Assembly: GCA_958510825.1 (NCBI GenBank)
Contig: OY294048.1
Coordinates: 20,229,589 to 20,293,588 of the forward strand
Direction: 5' to 3'
DNA from: Brachypterus glaber
Lineage: Eukaryota; Arthropoda; Insecta; Coleoptera; Kateretidae
DNA: 64,000 bases
The translations under genes and the position numbers were made by a program. This document shows, piece by piece, positions 22,654 to 33,399 of the stretch. The notes under the pieces were generated by a model. It was not told the origin of the DNA. It worked only from the letters and a program-made list of their open reading frames with translations, and made no database searches. Each line of letters begins with the position of its first letter. Position 1 is the first letter of the stretch.

Positions 22654-25076
22654 CTTTACAAACTAATCATACTGTTATGTCCACAAGACACGTGTCTATT
22701 ATTTCTAGAACATTTTGGACGTTGGTCGACTTTCTGGGATCTAGAAAATCGATTTTAAATAAAATAAACGCGATTTTCTAGGTTTTCGACGCCTGTAAAA
22801 AAATGTGCAAAGCGGCCTTTACAAACTAATAATACTGTTATCTCCACAAGACACGTGTCTATTATTTCTAGAACATTTTGGACATTGGTCGACTTTCTGG
22901 GATCTAGAAAATCGATTTTAAATAAAATAAACGCGATTTTCTAGGTTTTCGACGCCTGTAAAAAAATGTGCAAAGCCGGCCTTTACAAACTAATCATACT
23001 GTTATGTCCACAAGACATTCTTAATTTTATAGATTCCATAAAAAAAATTATTTGTCGACATATTAATGTCAAAAATATTATTAATAAAATACGATTTTAA
23101 CTCCTTGATAGTAAGAAAAAGTAATGCACTAATAGTTTAGTTTGGACTTGTATTTCTTTCTTTTTTAACTCGTTAATTAACATACCTGTTAACCGGCGTT
23201 ACCACAAAAAATTTACTATAATTTCGTCCGGTACGTTTGGCGCGAAATTTAAATCTTAAGCTAGTCGATTTTCTCGTCTGCTACTTTTTGGACACCTGTA
23301 AAAAAATGTGCAAAGCCGGCCTTTACAAACTAATCATACTGTTATGTCCACAAGACACGTGTCTATTATTTCTAGAACATTTTGGACATTGGTCGACTTT
23401 CTGGGATCTAGAAAATCGATTTTAAATAAAATAAACGCGATTTTCTAGGTTTTCGACGCCTGTAAAAAAATGTGCAAAGCCGGCCTTTACAAACTAATCA
23501 TACTGTTATGTCCACAAGACACGTGTCTATTATTTCTAGAACATTTTGGACATTGGTCGACTTTCTGGGATCTAGAAAATCGATTTTAAATAAAATAAAC
23601 GCGATTTTCTAGGGTTTCGACGCCTGTAAAAAAATGTGCAAAGCCGGCCTTTACAAACTAATCATACTGTTATGTCCACAAGACACGTGTCTATTATTTC
23701 TAGAACATTTTGGACATTGGTCGACTTTCTGGGATCTAGAAAATCGATTTTAAATAAAATAAACGCGATTTTTTAGGGTTTCGACGCCTGTAAAAAAATG
23801 TGCAAAGCCGGCCTTTACAAACTAATCATACTGTTATGTCCACAAGACACGTGTCTATTATTTCTAGAACATTTTGGACATTGGTCGACTTTCTGGGATC
23901 TAGAAAATCGATTTTAAATAAAATAAACGCGAATTTCTAGTTTTTCGACGCCTGTAAAAAAATGTGCAAAGCCGGCCTTTACAAACTAATAATACTGTTA
24001 TCTCCACAAGACACGTGTCTATTATTTCTAGAACATTTTGGACATTGGTCGACTTTCTGGGATCTAGAAAATCGATTTTAAATAAAATAAACGCGATTTT
24101 CTAGGTTTTCGACGCCTGTAAAAAAATGTGCAAAGTCGGTCTTTACAAACTAATCATACTGTTATGTCCACAAGACATTCTTAATTTTATAGATTCCATA
24201 AAAAAAATTATTTGTCGACATATTAATGTCAAAAATATTATTAATAAAATACGATTTTAACTCCTTGATAGTAAGAAAAAAGTAATGCACTAATCGTTTA
24301 GTTTGGACTTGTATTTCTTTCTTTTTTAACTCGTTAATTAACATACCTGTTAACCGGCGTTACCACAAAAAATTTACTATAATTTCGTCCGGTACGTTTG
24401 GCGCGAAATTTAAATCTTAAGCTAGTCGATTTTCTCGTCTGCTACTTTTTGGACACCTGTAAAAAAATGTGCAAAGCCGGCCTTTACAAACTAATCATAC
24501 TGTTATGTCCACAAGACACGTGTCTATTATTTCTAGAACATTTTGGACATTGGTCGACTTTCTGGGATCTAGAAAATCGATTTTAAATAAAATAAACGCG
24601 ATTTTCTATGTTTTCGACGCCTGTAAAAAAATGTGCAAAGCCGGCCTTTACAAACTAATCATACTGTTATGTCCACAAGACACGTGTCTATTATTTCTAG
24701 AACATTTTGGACATTGGTCGACTTTCTGGGATCTAGAAAATCGATTTTAAATAAAATAAACGAGATTTTCTAGGGTTTCGACGCCTGTAAAAAAATGTGC
24801 AAAGCCGGCCTTTACAAACTAATCATACTGTTATGTCCACAAGACACGTGTCTATTATTTCTAGAACATTTTGGACATTGGTCGACTTTCTGGGATCTAG
24901 AAAATCGATTTTAAATAAAATAAACGCGATTTTCTAGGTTTTCGACGCCTGTAAAAAAATGTGCAAAGCCGGCCTTTACAAACTAATCATACTGTTATGT
25001 CCACAAGACACGTGTCTATCATTTTTAGAACATTTTGGACATTGGCCGACTTTCTGGGATCTAGAAAATCGATAGT
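22654..25076 (+). repeat. 164-bp satellite with higher-order repeat
   Basis: Tandem monomers of 164 bp, each with aaaaaaatgtgcaaagccgg, tactgttatgtccacaag, the palindrome gacacgtgtc, tttctagaac, ggatctagaaaatcgat and cgcgattttctagg. A 280-bp spacer that is not monomer sequence interrupts the array at 23014-23290 and again at about 24174-24455. The spacing between the two spacers is 1160 bp, so five to six monomers plus one spacer form a higher-order unit. Since 164 is not a multiple of 3, the frames that cross it are not genes. The array begins at the gap and may be longer in the genome. Confidence 0.9.
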
Positions 25077-28035
25077 TAGATCGTTAGATACATCTTTATA
25101 GAAGAGCGTTACGTAATAATTTTATACCCCTTAAGTCAGCAGAGTCGCCTCGAGACTGTTACGTAAAAACCGGATGACCCCTAAATTGTTAGATACACCC
25201 TTTATCGAAGGGCGTTACAAAATACTTGGATACCCCTTAAGTCAGCAGACCTCGCCTAGAGACTGTTACGTAATACCTGGATGACCCACTAAATTGTTAG
25301 TTACACCCTTCATCGAAGTGCGTTACGTAATACTTGGATACCCCTTAAGTCAGAAGACCTCGCCTATAGACTGTTACGTAATACCAGGATGACCCCTAAA
25401 TTGTTAGATACATCCTTCATCGAAGAGCGTTACGTAATACTTGGATACCCCTTAAGTCAGCAGACCTGGCCTATGGACTGTTACGTAATACCTGGATGAC
25501 CCCAAATTGTTAGATTAACCCTTTATCGAACAGTGTTACGTAATACTTGGATACCCCTTAAATAAGCAGACCTCGCCTAGAAACTATTACGTAATAGCTG
25601 GATGACCCCTGAACAGTTAGATACACCCCTTGGCGAAGAACGTTACGTAATACCTGGATACCTCTTAACTAAGCAGACCTCGCCTAGAGACTGTGACGTA
25701 ATACCTGGATGACCCCTAAACGATTAGATACACCCTTCGTAGAAGAGCGTTAGGTAATTCTTGGATACCCCTTAAGTCAACAGACCTCGCCTAGAGACTG
25801 TTACGTAATACTTAGATGATCCCTTAATTGTTAGATAGACCCTTCATCGAAAGGCGTTACGTAATAATTGGATACCCCTTAAGTCAGCAGACCTCGCCTC
25901 GAGACTGTTACGTAATACCTGGAGGACCCCTTAATTGTTAGATACACCCTTTATCGAAGAGCGTTACGTAATAATTGGATACCCCTTAAGTCAGCAGACC
26001 TCGCCTCCAGACTGTTACGTTATACCTGGATGACCCCTAAATTGTTAGATACACCCTTCATCGAAGAGCGTTACGTAATACTTGGATACCCATTATGTCA
26101 GCAGACCTCGCATAGAGACTGTTACGTAATACCTGGATGACCCCTAAATTTTTAGATACACCCTTCATCGTAGAGCGTTACGTATAACTTGGATACCCCT
26201 TAAGAGCAGACTTCGCCTTGAGACTGTTACGTAATACCTGGATGACCCCTAAATTGTTAGATACACCCTTTATCGAATAGCGTTACGTAATAATTGTATA
26301 CCAGGATGACCCCTAAATTGTTAGATACACCCTTCATCCAAGAGCGTTACGTAATACTTGGAAACCCCTTATGTCAGCAGACCTCGCCTAGAGACTGTTA
26401 CGTAATACCTGAATGACCCCCTAAATTGTTATATACACCTTTTTCGAAGATCGTTAGGTAATAATTGGATACCCCTTAAGTCAGCAGACCTCGTCTAGAG
26501 ACTGCTACGTAATACCTGGATGATCCCCTAAACTGTTAGATTCACACTTCATCGAAGAGCGTTACGTAATACTTGAATACCCCTTAAGTCAGCAGACCTC
26601 GCCTATAGACTGTTACGTAATACCAGGATGACCCCTAAATTGTTAAATACCTCCTTCATCGAAGAGAGTTACGTAATAATTGGATACCCCTTAAGTCAGC
26701 AGACCTCGCCTCTAGACTGTTACGTAATACCTGGATGACCCCTAAATTGTTAGATACACCCTTTATCGAAGAGCGTTGCGTAATACTTGAATACCCCTTA
26801 AGTCAGCAGACCTCGCCTATAGACTGTTACGTAATACCAGGATGACCCCTAAATTGTTAGATACCTCCTTCATCGAAGAGAGTTACGTAATAATTGGATA
26901 CCCCTTAAGTCAGCAGACCTCGCCTCCAGACTGTTACGTAATACCTGGATGACCCCTAAATTGTTAGATACACCCTTTATCGAAGAGCGTTGCGTAATAA
27001 TTGGATACCCCTTAAGTCAGCAGACCTCGCCTAGAGACTGTTACGTAATACTAAGATGACCCTTAAATTGTTAGATAAATCCTTCATCGAAGAGCGTTAC
27101 CTAATAATTGGATACCCCTTAAGTCAGCAGACCTCGCCTCAAGACTGTTACGTAATACCTGGATGACCCCTAAATTGTTAGATACACCCTTCATCGAAGA
27201 GCGTTACGTAATACTTGGAAACCCCTTATGCCAGCAGACCTCGCCTAGAGACTGTTACGTAATACCTGGATGATCCCCTAAACTGTTAGATACACCCTTC
27301 ATCGAAGAGCCTTACGTAATACTTGGATACCCCTTAAGTCAGCAGACCTCGCCTATAGACTGTTACGTAATACCAGGATGACCCCTAAATTGTTAGATAC
27401 CTCCTTCATCGAAGAGCGTTACGTAATAAGTGGATACCCCTTAAGTCAACAACCTCGCCTCGAGACGGTTACGTAATATCTGGATGACCCCTAAATTGTT
27501 AGACACACCCTTCATCGAAGAGCGTTACATAATACTTGGTTACCCCTTATGTCAGCAGACCTCGCCTAGATACTGTTACGTAATAACTGGATGACCCCCT
27601 AAACTGTTAGATACACCCCCATCGAAGAGCGTTACATAATACTTGGATACCCCTTAAGTCAGCAGACCTCGCCTCGAGACGGTTACGTAATACCTGGATG
27701 ACCCCTAAATTGTTAGACACACCCTTCATCGAAGAGCGTTACATAATACTTGGATACCCCTTATGTCAGCAGACCTCGCCTAGATACTGTTACGTAATAA
27801 CTGGATGACCCCCTAAATTGTTAGATACACCCTTCATCGAAGAGCGTTACGTAATACCAGGATGACCCCTAAATTATTAGATACACCCTTCATCGAAGAG
27901 CGTTACGTAATACTTGGATACCCCTTAAGTCGGCAGACCTCGCCTAGACACTGTTACGTAATACCAGGATGACCCCTAAATTGTTAGATACATCCTTTAT
28001 CGAAGAACGTTACGTAATACTTGGATACCCCGTAA
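25077..28035 (+). repeat. About 106-bp satellite, two TTACGTAA sites per unit
   Basis: About 27-28 units. Each has two related halves: gagcgttacgtaatacttgg followed by ataccccttaagtcagcag, and gactgttacgtaatacctgg followed by atgacccctaaattgttag. Units differ by scattered substitutions and short deletions (for example near 26290 and 27860), which marks it as an older or less homogenised array than the 164-bp satellite. No reading frame is conserved. Confidence 0.9.
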
Positions 28036-28037
28036 CT

Positions 28038-28411
28038 CAGCGGTCCGGCCGATCTAGTCACGTTGGCAACAAACCGGCCAACAACAAGTTTCGGACGGTC
28101 CAGTATCAGTCGTTCTCGAGTTTAAAACATAGCAACAAAATTTTGGCCGACCGGCCGATCTAGTCACGTTGGCAACAAACCGGCCAACAACAAATTTGGG
28201 ACCGACCAAAACGTTGTTGTTAACTTTTGTTGCTAACGTGACTAGTCGGCCGGTCGGCCGAACTAGTCACGTTAGCAACAAACCGGCCAACAACAAATTT
28301 CGGACCGGCCAAAACTTTGTTGCCAACTTTTGTCGCTAACGTGACTAGTCGGCCGGACCGGCCGAAATTTTGTTGCTGGCCTGTTTGTTGCTAAGATGAC
28401 TCCGGTACTGG
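28038..28411. repeat. Cluster of inverted repeats, ggccgatctagtcacg family
   Basis: The segment ctagtcacgttrgcaacaaa followed by ccggccaacaacaa occurs three times in plus orientation and its complement (gctaacgtgactagtcgg) twice. The result is a GC-richer palindromic cluster of about 370 bp. It abuts the satellite on the left and cuts off the Jockey-type ORF1 on the right. Probably a compound MITE. Confidence 0.7.
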
Positions 28412-28872
28412 AGTCTACATTATATTCTCTGATGAACCTTTTTTTAAGCTTTTGTACTAACTCTTCCCTATTTGTGTGTTTTGGGTTGTTTAGTTTGTTA
28501 ATATAGGTATTTATTATGTGGTCGTGGATTGTAATACTTTTATGTATTTTGCTGTCTTTTTTTAATATCTTCATTTAACTGATCTGATTTTTTGTTGATA
28601 GACTTTATGGTTGCGTTAGGGATCCCTTCTATGGGTTTGGTTGGCCTTTTTGTGCATTTAAAGGACCAAACCTGATGGTCATCAGCACCACATGCACCGC
28701 ATTTTTGTGGTAGGTTGGATGTACAGCTATTGGTATTGTGGTTTTCCCCACATTTTAGGCATTTTCGGGGAGCTGTGCAGTCTTCTGATTTATGGGTAAA
28801 CATTAGGCATTTACTGCATGGTATGGGCGTTGGTTCTGGGGGGGCGCTTGGAAAAGTTGGGTAGTGTCTATA
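28412..28872 (-). pseudogene. Jockey-type ORF1, C-terminal part with three CCHC knuckles
   Basis: Resumes the ORF1 frame directly after the LINE insertion. A Pro-rich stretch (PSAPPEPTPIP) precedes three zinc knuckles: CSKC-x4-H-x4-C, CLKC-x3-H-x4-C and CGAC-x4-H-x6-C. Such triple CCHC clusters bind RNA in Jockey-clade ORF1 proteins. A frameshift lies in the T-run at about 28555-28562, after which the alternative frame continues for some 50 codons to about 28412 (DHIINTY, REELVQKLKKRF). The rest is lost. Confidence 0.8.
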
Positions 28873-28873
28873 T
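28861..28873. repeat. LINE target-site duplication, 3' copy
   Basis: gtagtgtctatat, identical to 32980-32992. The last bases merge with the (TA)n tail of the LINE, so the true duplication may be 11-13 bp. Confidence 0.85.
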
Positions 28874-28907
28874 ATATATATATATATATATAGCTATAAC
28901 AGGCCAT

Positions 28908-31853
28908 TTAGGCCCACAGCTTAGTAATGTTCTTCCACACTTTTCTGTCCTTCGCTTTCACTCTCCAGTTCATCACGTTTTTCTCACTTAAATCTTCTAA
29001 TATCGCAACACTCCATCTTCTTCTTGGTCTTCCTTGTTTTCTGTTTAAATCTGGTCTTGTAAACGCAATTTTCTTTACTCCTCTTATCTCCTCCATCCTC
29101 TCCAAATGCCCTAACCATTGTATACGTCGCGATTTTACTACATCCACAATATTTTTGCCATTATACAAGCCATAAATCTCCTCATTTGTTCTTCTGACAT
29201 ACCCATCTTCCATTTTTCTTCCTCCAAATATTCTTCTTAAAATTTTTCTCTCCCATCTCAGTAGACATTCTTGCATTGTTATACTTAATACCCATGCTTC
29301 ACATGCATACAATACAGTTGGCCTAAGCACACTCGTGTAGAGTCGCAGTTTGGCTTTTCTTGATAATTGTTTTGCTAATAATAAATGGCTTAGACCCCCT
29401 GCACTTCTATTTCCCTTAAGTATTCTCCAATCTATTTCTTTCTTTTCTTCACATTTATTTGTAATTAGACTTCCCAAGTATATATATTCTTTAACCTCCT
29501 GCAACTCTATTTCTTCTCCTTCGATATTAATCTTTAAATTTTGACCTATTTCTTCTTCTCCTACCCTCATAAACTGACTTTTCTCTGCATTTATTCTAAG
29601 ACCTATCTTTTTTGCTTCTGTCAAAAAACTTATAACAATTTCTTCTAGTCCCCTTCTGCTTCTTGAAATAATTGCTAAATCGTCCGCATATGCTACCACT
29701 TGATGACTTTTATATAAAATGCTACCGCTTCTATTTAGCCCACTTTTCCTGATAATTTTTTCTAGTATCGCATTAAATATAATTGTAGAAAGAGGATCAC
29801 CTTGTCTGAGTCCTATGTCTACTTCAAAATCTTCACTCATTTTGTCTGCCATTCTTACATTTGTTGACGTTTTTTTTAGCGTCATCATAAACAAATTAAT
29901 AAGTTTAATTGGTACATTACATTCCCTTAATACTTCTCTTACTTTGCTCCTCCTGATTAAGTCATAAGCTTTGTGGAAATCAACAAACAAAATAAAAGCT
30001 GGGATATTGTATTCGTAGCAAGTGGTTATTGTTTCTTTTATAGTAAATATTTGGTCTGTTGTTCCTCTACCCTTTCTGAAACCCGCCTGGTACTCACCAA
30101 GTTTTGGTTCAATAAACTGCTCTAATTGCTTTTTTAAAACTATCGAAAATATTTTATAAGTTGCATCTAACAGTGAGATTCCTCTGTAATTGTTGCATTG
30201 TGTTTTATCTCCTTTTTTAAAAATAGGCACAATTGTTGCTTTATTCCATTCACTTGACATCTCCTCTTTTTCCCACACCATTTTAATAATTTCGTATATC
30301 CTGTTTTTTAATGTTTCTCCTCCATACTTTAAGTTCTCCGCCAATATTTCGTTTCTTCCACCACTCTTATTGTTTTTTAAGTTTTCAATCAACACGTACA
30401 CTTCTTCTTTCTTTATTTGACACAGTATACCTTCACCTTCTTCCTCTTCCTCATTCATATCTTGACTTGACTGATCAACATCTTCACCATTTAGAATTTC
30501 ACAAAAATACTCTTTCCATCTTTCTAACATTTTGTCTTCATCTCCTATAATTGCACCCTTTTTGTCTTTAATGTAAGTTAACTGTCTATTTTTTTGTTGT
30601 TTTCCGTTTTTCGCTTCTTTATAAAAGTTTTTACTTTCCTTACGTTTAAAGTAATTTTCCATTTTAGTAATTTTTTCGTCATTAAAATGTCTTTTTTTAT
30701 TTCTGCATAATGTTTTGTACCTTCTTCTTTGATTTGCATACGCTTCCTTATCTTCGGCCATCTTTGTCTGTATCATTTTCCCTCTTAGGTTGCTTCTTTT
30801 TTCAAGTTCCTTTTTGCATTCCTCATCCCACCATTTATTCTTTTTACCCACTTTCTTTATTGGAATTGTTTTTACTGCTGCCTTTTTTATGGCTTCTTCT
30901 AGAAATTCCCACTCTTTATTTATGTCTTGCGTTTTAGATTCTTTTTTGTTCAATTCTTTCTCCAATTCTTTAATATAATTTTTTTGTATTGTTTTGTCTT
31001 GCAACTTTTTTAGATCACGCTTTTTAATATATGTTTCTGGTTGTTTCTTTTGCATTTGTTTTTTTAAATTGAGGTCTATTTTAACTAGGTAATGGTCGGA
31101 ATCGACATCTGCACCCCTACATGATTTTACATTTGTTATAATTCTCTTTTCACTTGCTATCAAAACATGATCAATTTGATTCTTATTTTTCCCATCCGGT
31201 GTTACCCAAGTTTCTTTGTAAATATATTTCCTCCTAAAATGTGTGCTCATGATTTTCATTCCCTTTTCTTCTGCAAATTCTACAAGTCTTTTTCCATTAT
31301 TATTGCATATTGCATGTTTACTCTCCCCTCCCGTTATATGTTTGTAAATTTCTTCTCTTCCCACCTTCGCATTAAAATCTCCTAAAACCATAATTACTTT
31401 CTTTTTATCCATTTTGTTGTATACCTCGTCCACTTTCTCATAAAATTCATCTTTGGTTTCGTCGGTTTTTTCTTCTGTATGGGCGTGTATATTAATAAAT
31501 ATTAAATTATCCTCCAATTTTAAATCAATGTAGCAAATTCTATCCGAAATAGGTTCAAACTTTGTAATTTTATTCATATATTCCTTTTTAACTAAAAAGC
31601 CTACTCCCAATCTTCTTGTTTCCCCCCCACTTGTAAATAATACATATTCATTAAAGTTTTTAGTATTTGATTCTTTTATATGCGTTTCTTGAATTGCTAT
31701 TAAGTCTAGCTCATATTTTTCTGCAACCAATATCAAATTCATAATGTCTTCTTCTTCAAATACGCCCCTTACGTTCCATGTTCCAACTCTCATTCTCTTT
31801 TCGTTTTTATTCTCTATCATCCCGTCCTTTTCTTTATCCTTAATCATTTCCAT
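28908..31853 (-). CDS. LINE ORF2: AP endonuclease plus reverse transcriptase
   Basis: 981 codons. The EEP/AP-type endonuclease is N-terminal (GTWNVRG at about 24-30, IAIQETH, VLGDFNAKVG, QIDHVL, DSDHYLV), so it would nick target DNA to prime reverse transcription. The RT core has IVPIFKKGDK, NYRGISLL, FVDFHKAYD (motif A), GLRQGDPLS (motif B) and YADD at 722-725 (motif C), so the catalytic aspartates are intact. The C-terminus has WLGHLERME and GRPRRRW, a pattern usual at the end of insect LINE ORF2s. No RNase H domain is seen. The frame opens 44 bases downstream of the ORF1 stop, suggesting translation by reinitiation. The Met at residue 21 is an alternative start just before the endonuclease. 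No stop or frameshift was found. Confidence 0.93.
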   Translation of the reverse strand: MEMIKDKEKDGMIENKNEKRMRVGTWNVRGVFEEEDIMNLILVAEKYELDLIAIQETHIKESNTKNFNEYVLFTSGGETRRLGVGFLVKKEYMNKITKFEPISDRICYIDLKLEDNLIFINIHAHTEEKTDETKDEFYEKVDEVYNKMDKKKVIMVLGDFNAKVGREEIYKHITGGESKHAICNNNGKRLVEFAEEKGMKIMSTHFRRKYIYKETWVTPDGKNKNQIDHVLIASEKRIITNVKSCRGADVDSDHYLVKIDLNLKKQMQKKQPETYIKKRDLKKLQDKTIQKNYIKELEKELNKKESKTQDINKEWEFLEEAIKKAAVKTIPIKKVGKKNKWWDEECKKELEKRSNLRGKMIQTKMAEDKEAYANQRRRYKTLCRNKKRHFNDEKITKMENYFKRKESKNFYKEAKNGKQQKNRQLTYIKDKKGAIIGDEDKMLERWKEYFCEILNGEDVDQSSQDMNEEEEEGEGILCQIKKEEVYVLIENLKNNKSGGRNEILAENLKYGGETLKNRIYEIIKMVWEKEEMSSEWNKATIVPIFKKGDKTQCNNYRGISLLDATYKIFSIVLKKQLEQFIEPKLGEYQAGFRKGRGTTDQIFTIKETITTCYEYNIPAFILFVDFHKAYDLIRRSKVREVLRECNVPIKLINLFMMTLKKTSTNVRMADKMSEDFEVDIGLRQGDPLSTIIFNAILEKIIRKSGLNRSGSILYKSHQVVAYADDLAIISRSRRGLEEIVISFLTEAKKIGLRINAEKSQFMRVGEEEIGQNLKINIEGEEIELQEVKEYIYLGSLITNKCEEKKEIDWRILKGNRSAGGLSHLLLAKQLSRKAKLRLYTSVLRPTVLYACEAWVLSITMQECLLRWERKILRRIFGGRKMEDGYVRRTNEEIYGLYNGKNIVDVVKSRRIQWLGHLERMEEIRGVKKIAFTRPDLNRKQGRPRRRWSVAILEDLSEKNVMNWRVKAKDRKVWKNITKLWA

Positions 31854-31897
31854 TTCCTTTGCATTTTTTATTTTTATTGTTTCTTGTTTCCTGCTTT

Positions 31898-32686
31898 TTA
31901 CTTTTTTGCATTTTCTTTTCCATTTTTTATAACAACCTTTTGCTTGTTATCCCATATGAATTCTTCTTGATTTATTTGAATTTTTTGATAACCAACCTTA
32001 ACCATTTTACCTAGAGATTTTTGTTCCTTCCCTATGCTTCTTAATTCTTTTTGTATATCTCTCTCTTCTCGTGTCAAATCATTTTCTATGTAAATGTCGG
32101 TCGTTTTTAATTTGCTTTTTGCTGCCATTATTTCTCTTTTCAAAAACCAATTTTTTACAGTTGCTAAAATAATGGGTCTATTATCCTTGTTTTTTATACT
32201 GTATGCTTTAATCACCTCCGCTTTTATGTCTAGTTTCTTCTCAAAAAATGTTGTTATCAGATCTACTTCTTTCCCGTTTTCTACCTCTAATCCTTTAATA
32301 ATAACATTGTTTCTTCTTTTTTCTTTTTCTTCTTTTTCGGCTCTACTTTCTAGGTTTTCTATTCTATGGATTAATTCTTTTTTTTCTTTTTCCCATGTCT
32401 CTCTTTCAGCTTCCATTTTTTCTCTTATTTCCTTCATTTCGTTTTTTAATTCTAAAGTGTTCTTCTCCATATCCGTTATTATTTTTGCAAACATGCCTTT
32501 AATTTCCTCCATTTGTTCCATATTCACCTTCTTATTTTCCGATTTTGCTTGTTTTTCACTATTTATTTTATTCCTTTGTTCTGGGGATCTTATAAGTTTT
32601 TTGCTTGGAGCGAAAATATTATTGTGTTCTTCCAGTGTCTCTACTTCTGAAAGTTCCTCTTCTCTGCCTCTTTTTGCTGTATACAT
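31898..32686 (-). CDS. LINE ORF1: coiled-coil RNA-binding protein
   Basis: 262 codons with an ATG start. Residues about 50-125 are highly charged with heptad spacing (MEQMEEIKGMFAKI, LKNEMKEIREKMEAE), predicting a trimeric or dimeric coiled coil. RRNNVIIKGLE at about 125-135 marks the start of an RRM-like core, followed by a basic C-terminal part (LTREERDIQKELRSI). By analogy with L1-type ORF1 proteins it should package the element's RNA and act as a chaperone. It has no CCHC knuckles, unlike the Jockey-type ORF1 it has inserted into. Confidence 0.85.
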   Translation of the reverse strand: MYTAKRGREEELSEVETLEEHNNIFAPSKKLIRSPEQRNKINSEKQAKSENKKVNMEQMEEIKGMFAKIITDMEKNTLELKNEMKEIREKMEAERETWEKEKKELIHRIENLESRAEKEEKEKRRNNVIIKGLEVENGKEVDLITTFFEKKLDIKAEVIKAYSIKNKDNRPIILATVKNWFLKREIMAAKSKLKTTDIYIENDLTREERDIQKELRSIGKEQKSLGKMVKVGYQKIQINQEEFIWDNKQKVVIKNGKENAKK

Positions 32687-32979
32687 ACCACACTTAGTCG
32701 AAAATAAACTAACTGAAAGTTGCCTTCCGTATGCGAAGCAATTTGTTAAGTCAGTGTAAACACACTATTTAACCTCACTTTTTCCACTTTGCTTTAATTC
32801 AAAACTATTCACGTATTACGCGATTTCCGTAAGGTTTGTATTTATGGTCTCTTTCTCTATGCCTTATTATTTACTTTAACTACACTTTTGTAAATATTGC
32901 GAATATCTAAACTCGAATTTTAATACGATTGGAACGGATCCGACACGCCGGTTGTCACGTTGCCATTAATGTTGTAGTA
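32687..32979 (-). promoter_or_regulatory. LINE 5' UTR (likely internal promoter)
   Basis: About 290 bp between the TSD and the ORF1 start. Full-length LINEs carry their promoter here. No specific motif was recognised; the assignment rests on position. Confidence 0.5.
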
Positions 32980-32992
32980 GTAGTGTCTATAT
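32980..32992. repeat. LINE target-site duplication, 5' copy
   Basis: gtagtgtctatat, identical to 28861-28873. On the minus strand the interrupted ORF1 reads through it in the same frame on both sides of the LINE. Confidence 0.88.
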
Positions 32993-33399
32993 TTGTAATA
33001 TAATCCTTGATTTTTTAGTGTTTCATATGCCTCAAAATCTCCTTTTATTATTCTTATGAGTGACGTGGCCATATTGGTTTTTCTCGATATGATTCTTTTG
33101 CAAAATCTATGTTCAATGTTTAAAGTTTTGAGATGGTTGCTTATTTCGTCATCACTTACATAATTTTCTACTGATGCTGTTACCGCTGAGTATGATTGCT
33201 GTTTGGGTGTAATTGCTTCAGTTGTTTTTGTTGATTGGTTGGTTTCGATATAGTTGCTTATTAGGTTTTTGCTTTTTAGGTTATTAAGTTTGGTTATGGT
33301 TTCTTCTTTTGAAGAGTTTGTACGTAATAGAAATCCCTTTCTAGTTTCTTTGATATCATCATCTGTGTTGCGGTTTTCTGTATGCCATACTTCTGACAT
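32980..33399 (-). pseudogene. Jockey-type ORF1, middle part
   Basis: Open from 33399 down to the LINE insertion; the few codons beyond the TSD are LINE sequence. It contains SYSAVTASVE, NHLKTLNIEHRFCKRI and TSLIRIIKGDFEAYETL followed by LYYKYRHYY. This is the pattern of the RRM-like/PRE_C2HC region that precedes the zinc knuckles in Jockey-type gag proteins. It is one frame away from the N-terminal block, so a frameshift lies just upstream of 33399. Confidence 0.75.

Larger units (their letters stand above)
28874..32979 (-). mobile_element. Full-length two-ORF LINE (non-LTR retrotransposon)
   Basis: About 4.1 kb on the minus strand: a 5' UTR of about 290 bp (32979-32687), ORF1 (32686-31898), a 44-bp gap, ORF2 (31853-28908) and a very short 3' UTR that ends in (TA)n instead of poly(A). 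A 13-bp TSD flanks it and it sits inside another element's ORF1. Both ORFs are open, so it may be retrotransposition-competent. ORF1 with a coiled coil and RRM-like core, ORF2 with an AP-type endonuclease and RT but no RNase H, and a short-repeat tail fit the insect endonuclease-RT LINEs often labelled RTE-like. I leave the clade open. Confidence 0.9.

Noticed and set aside
22654..24750. Open frames within the 164-bp satellite
   Set aside because: They are the same monomer read repeatedly. The period is not a multiple of three and no frame is conserved along the array.
25077..28035. CRISPR array
   Set aside because: The regular repeats are satellite units: the whole unit is repeated with drift, there are no unique spacers, and the context is eukaryotic.
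28927..32759. Plus-strand open frames opposite the LINE ORFs
   Set aside because: They are complements of ORF1 and ORF2 coding sequence, rich in Phe, Ser and Leu, without any motif.
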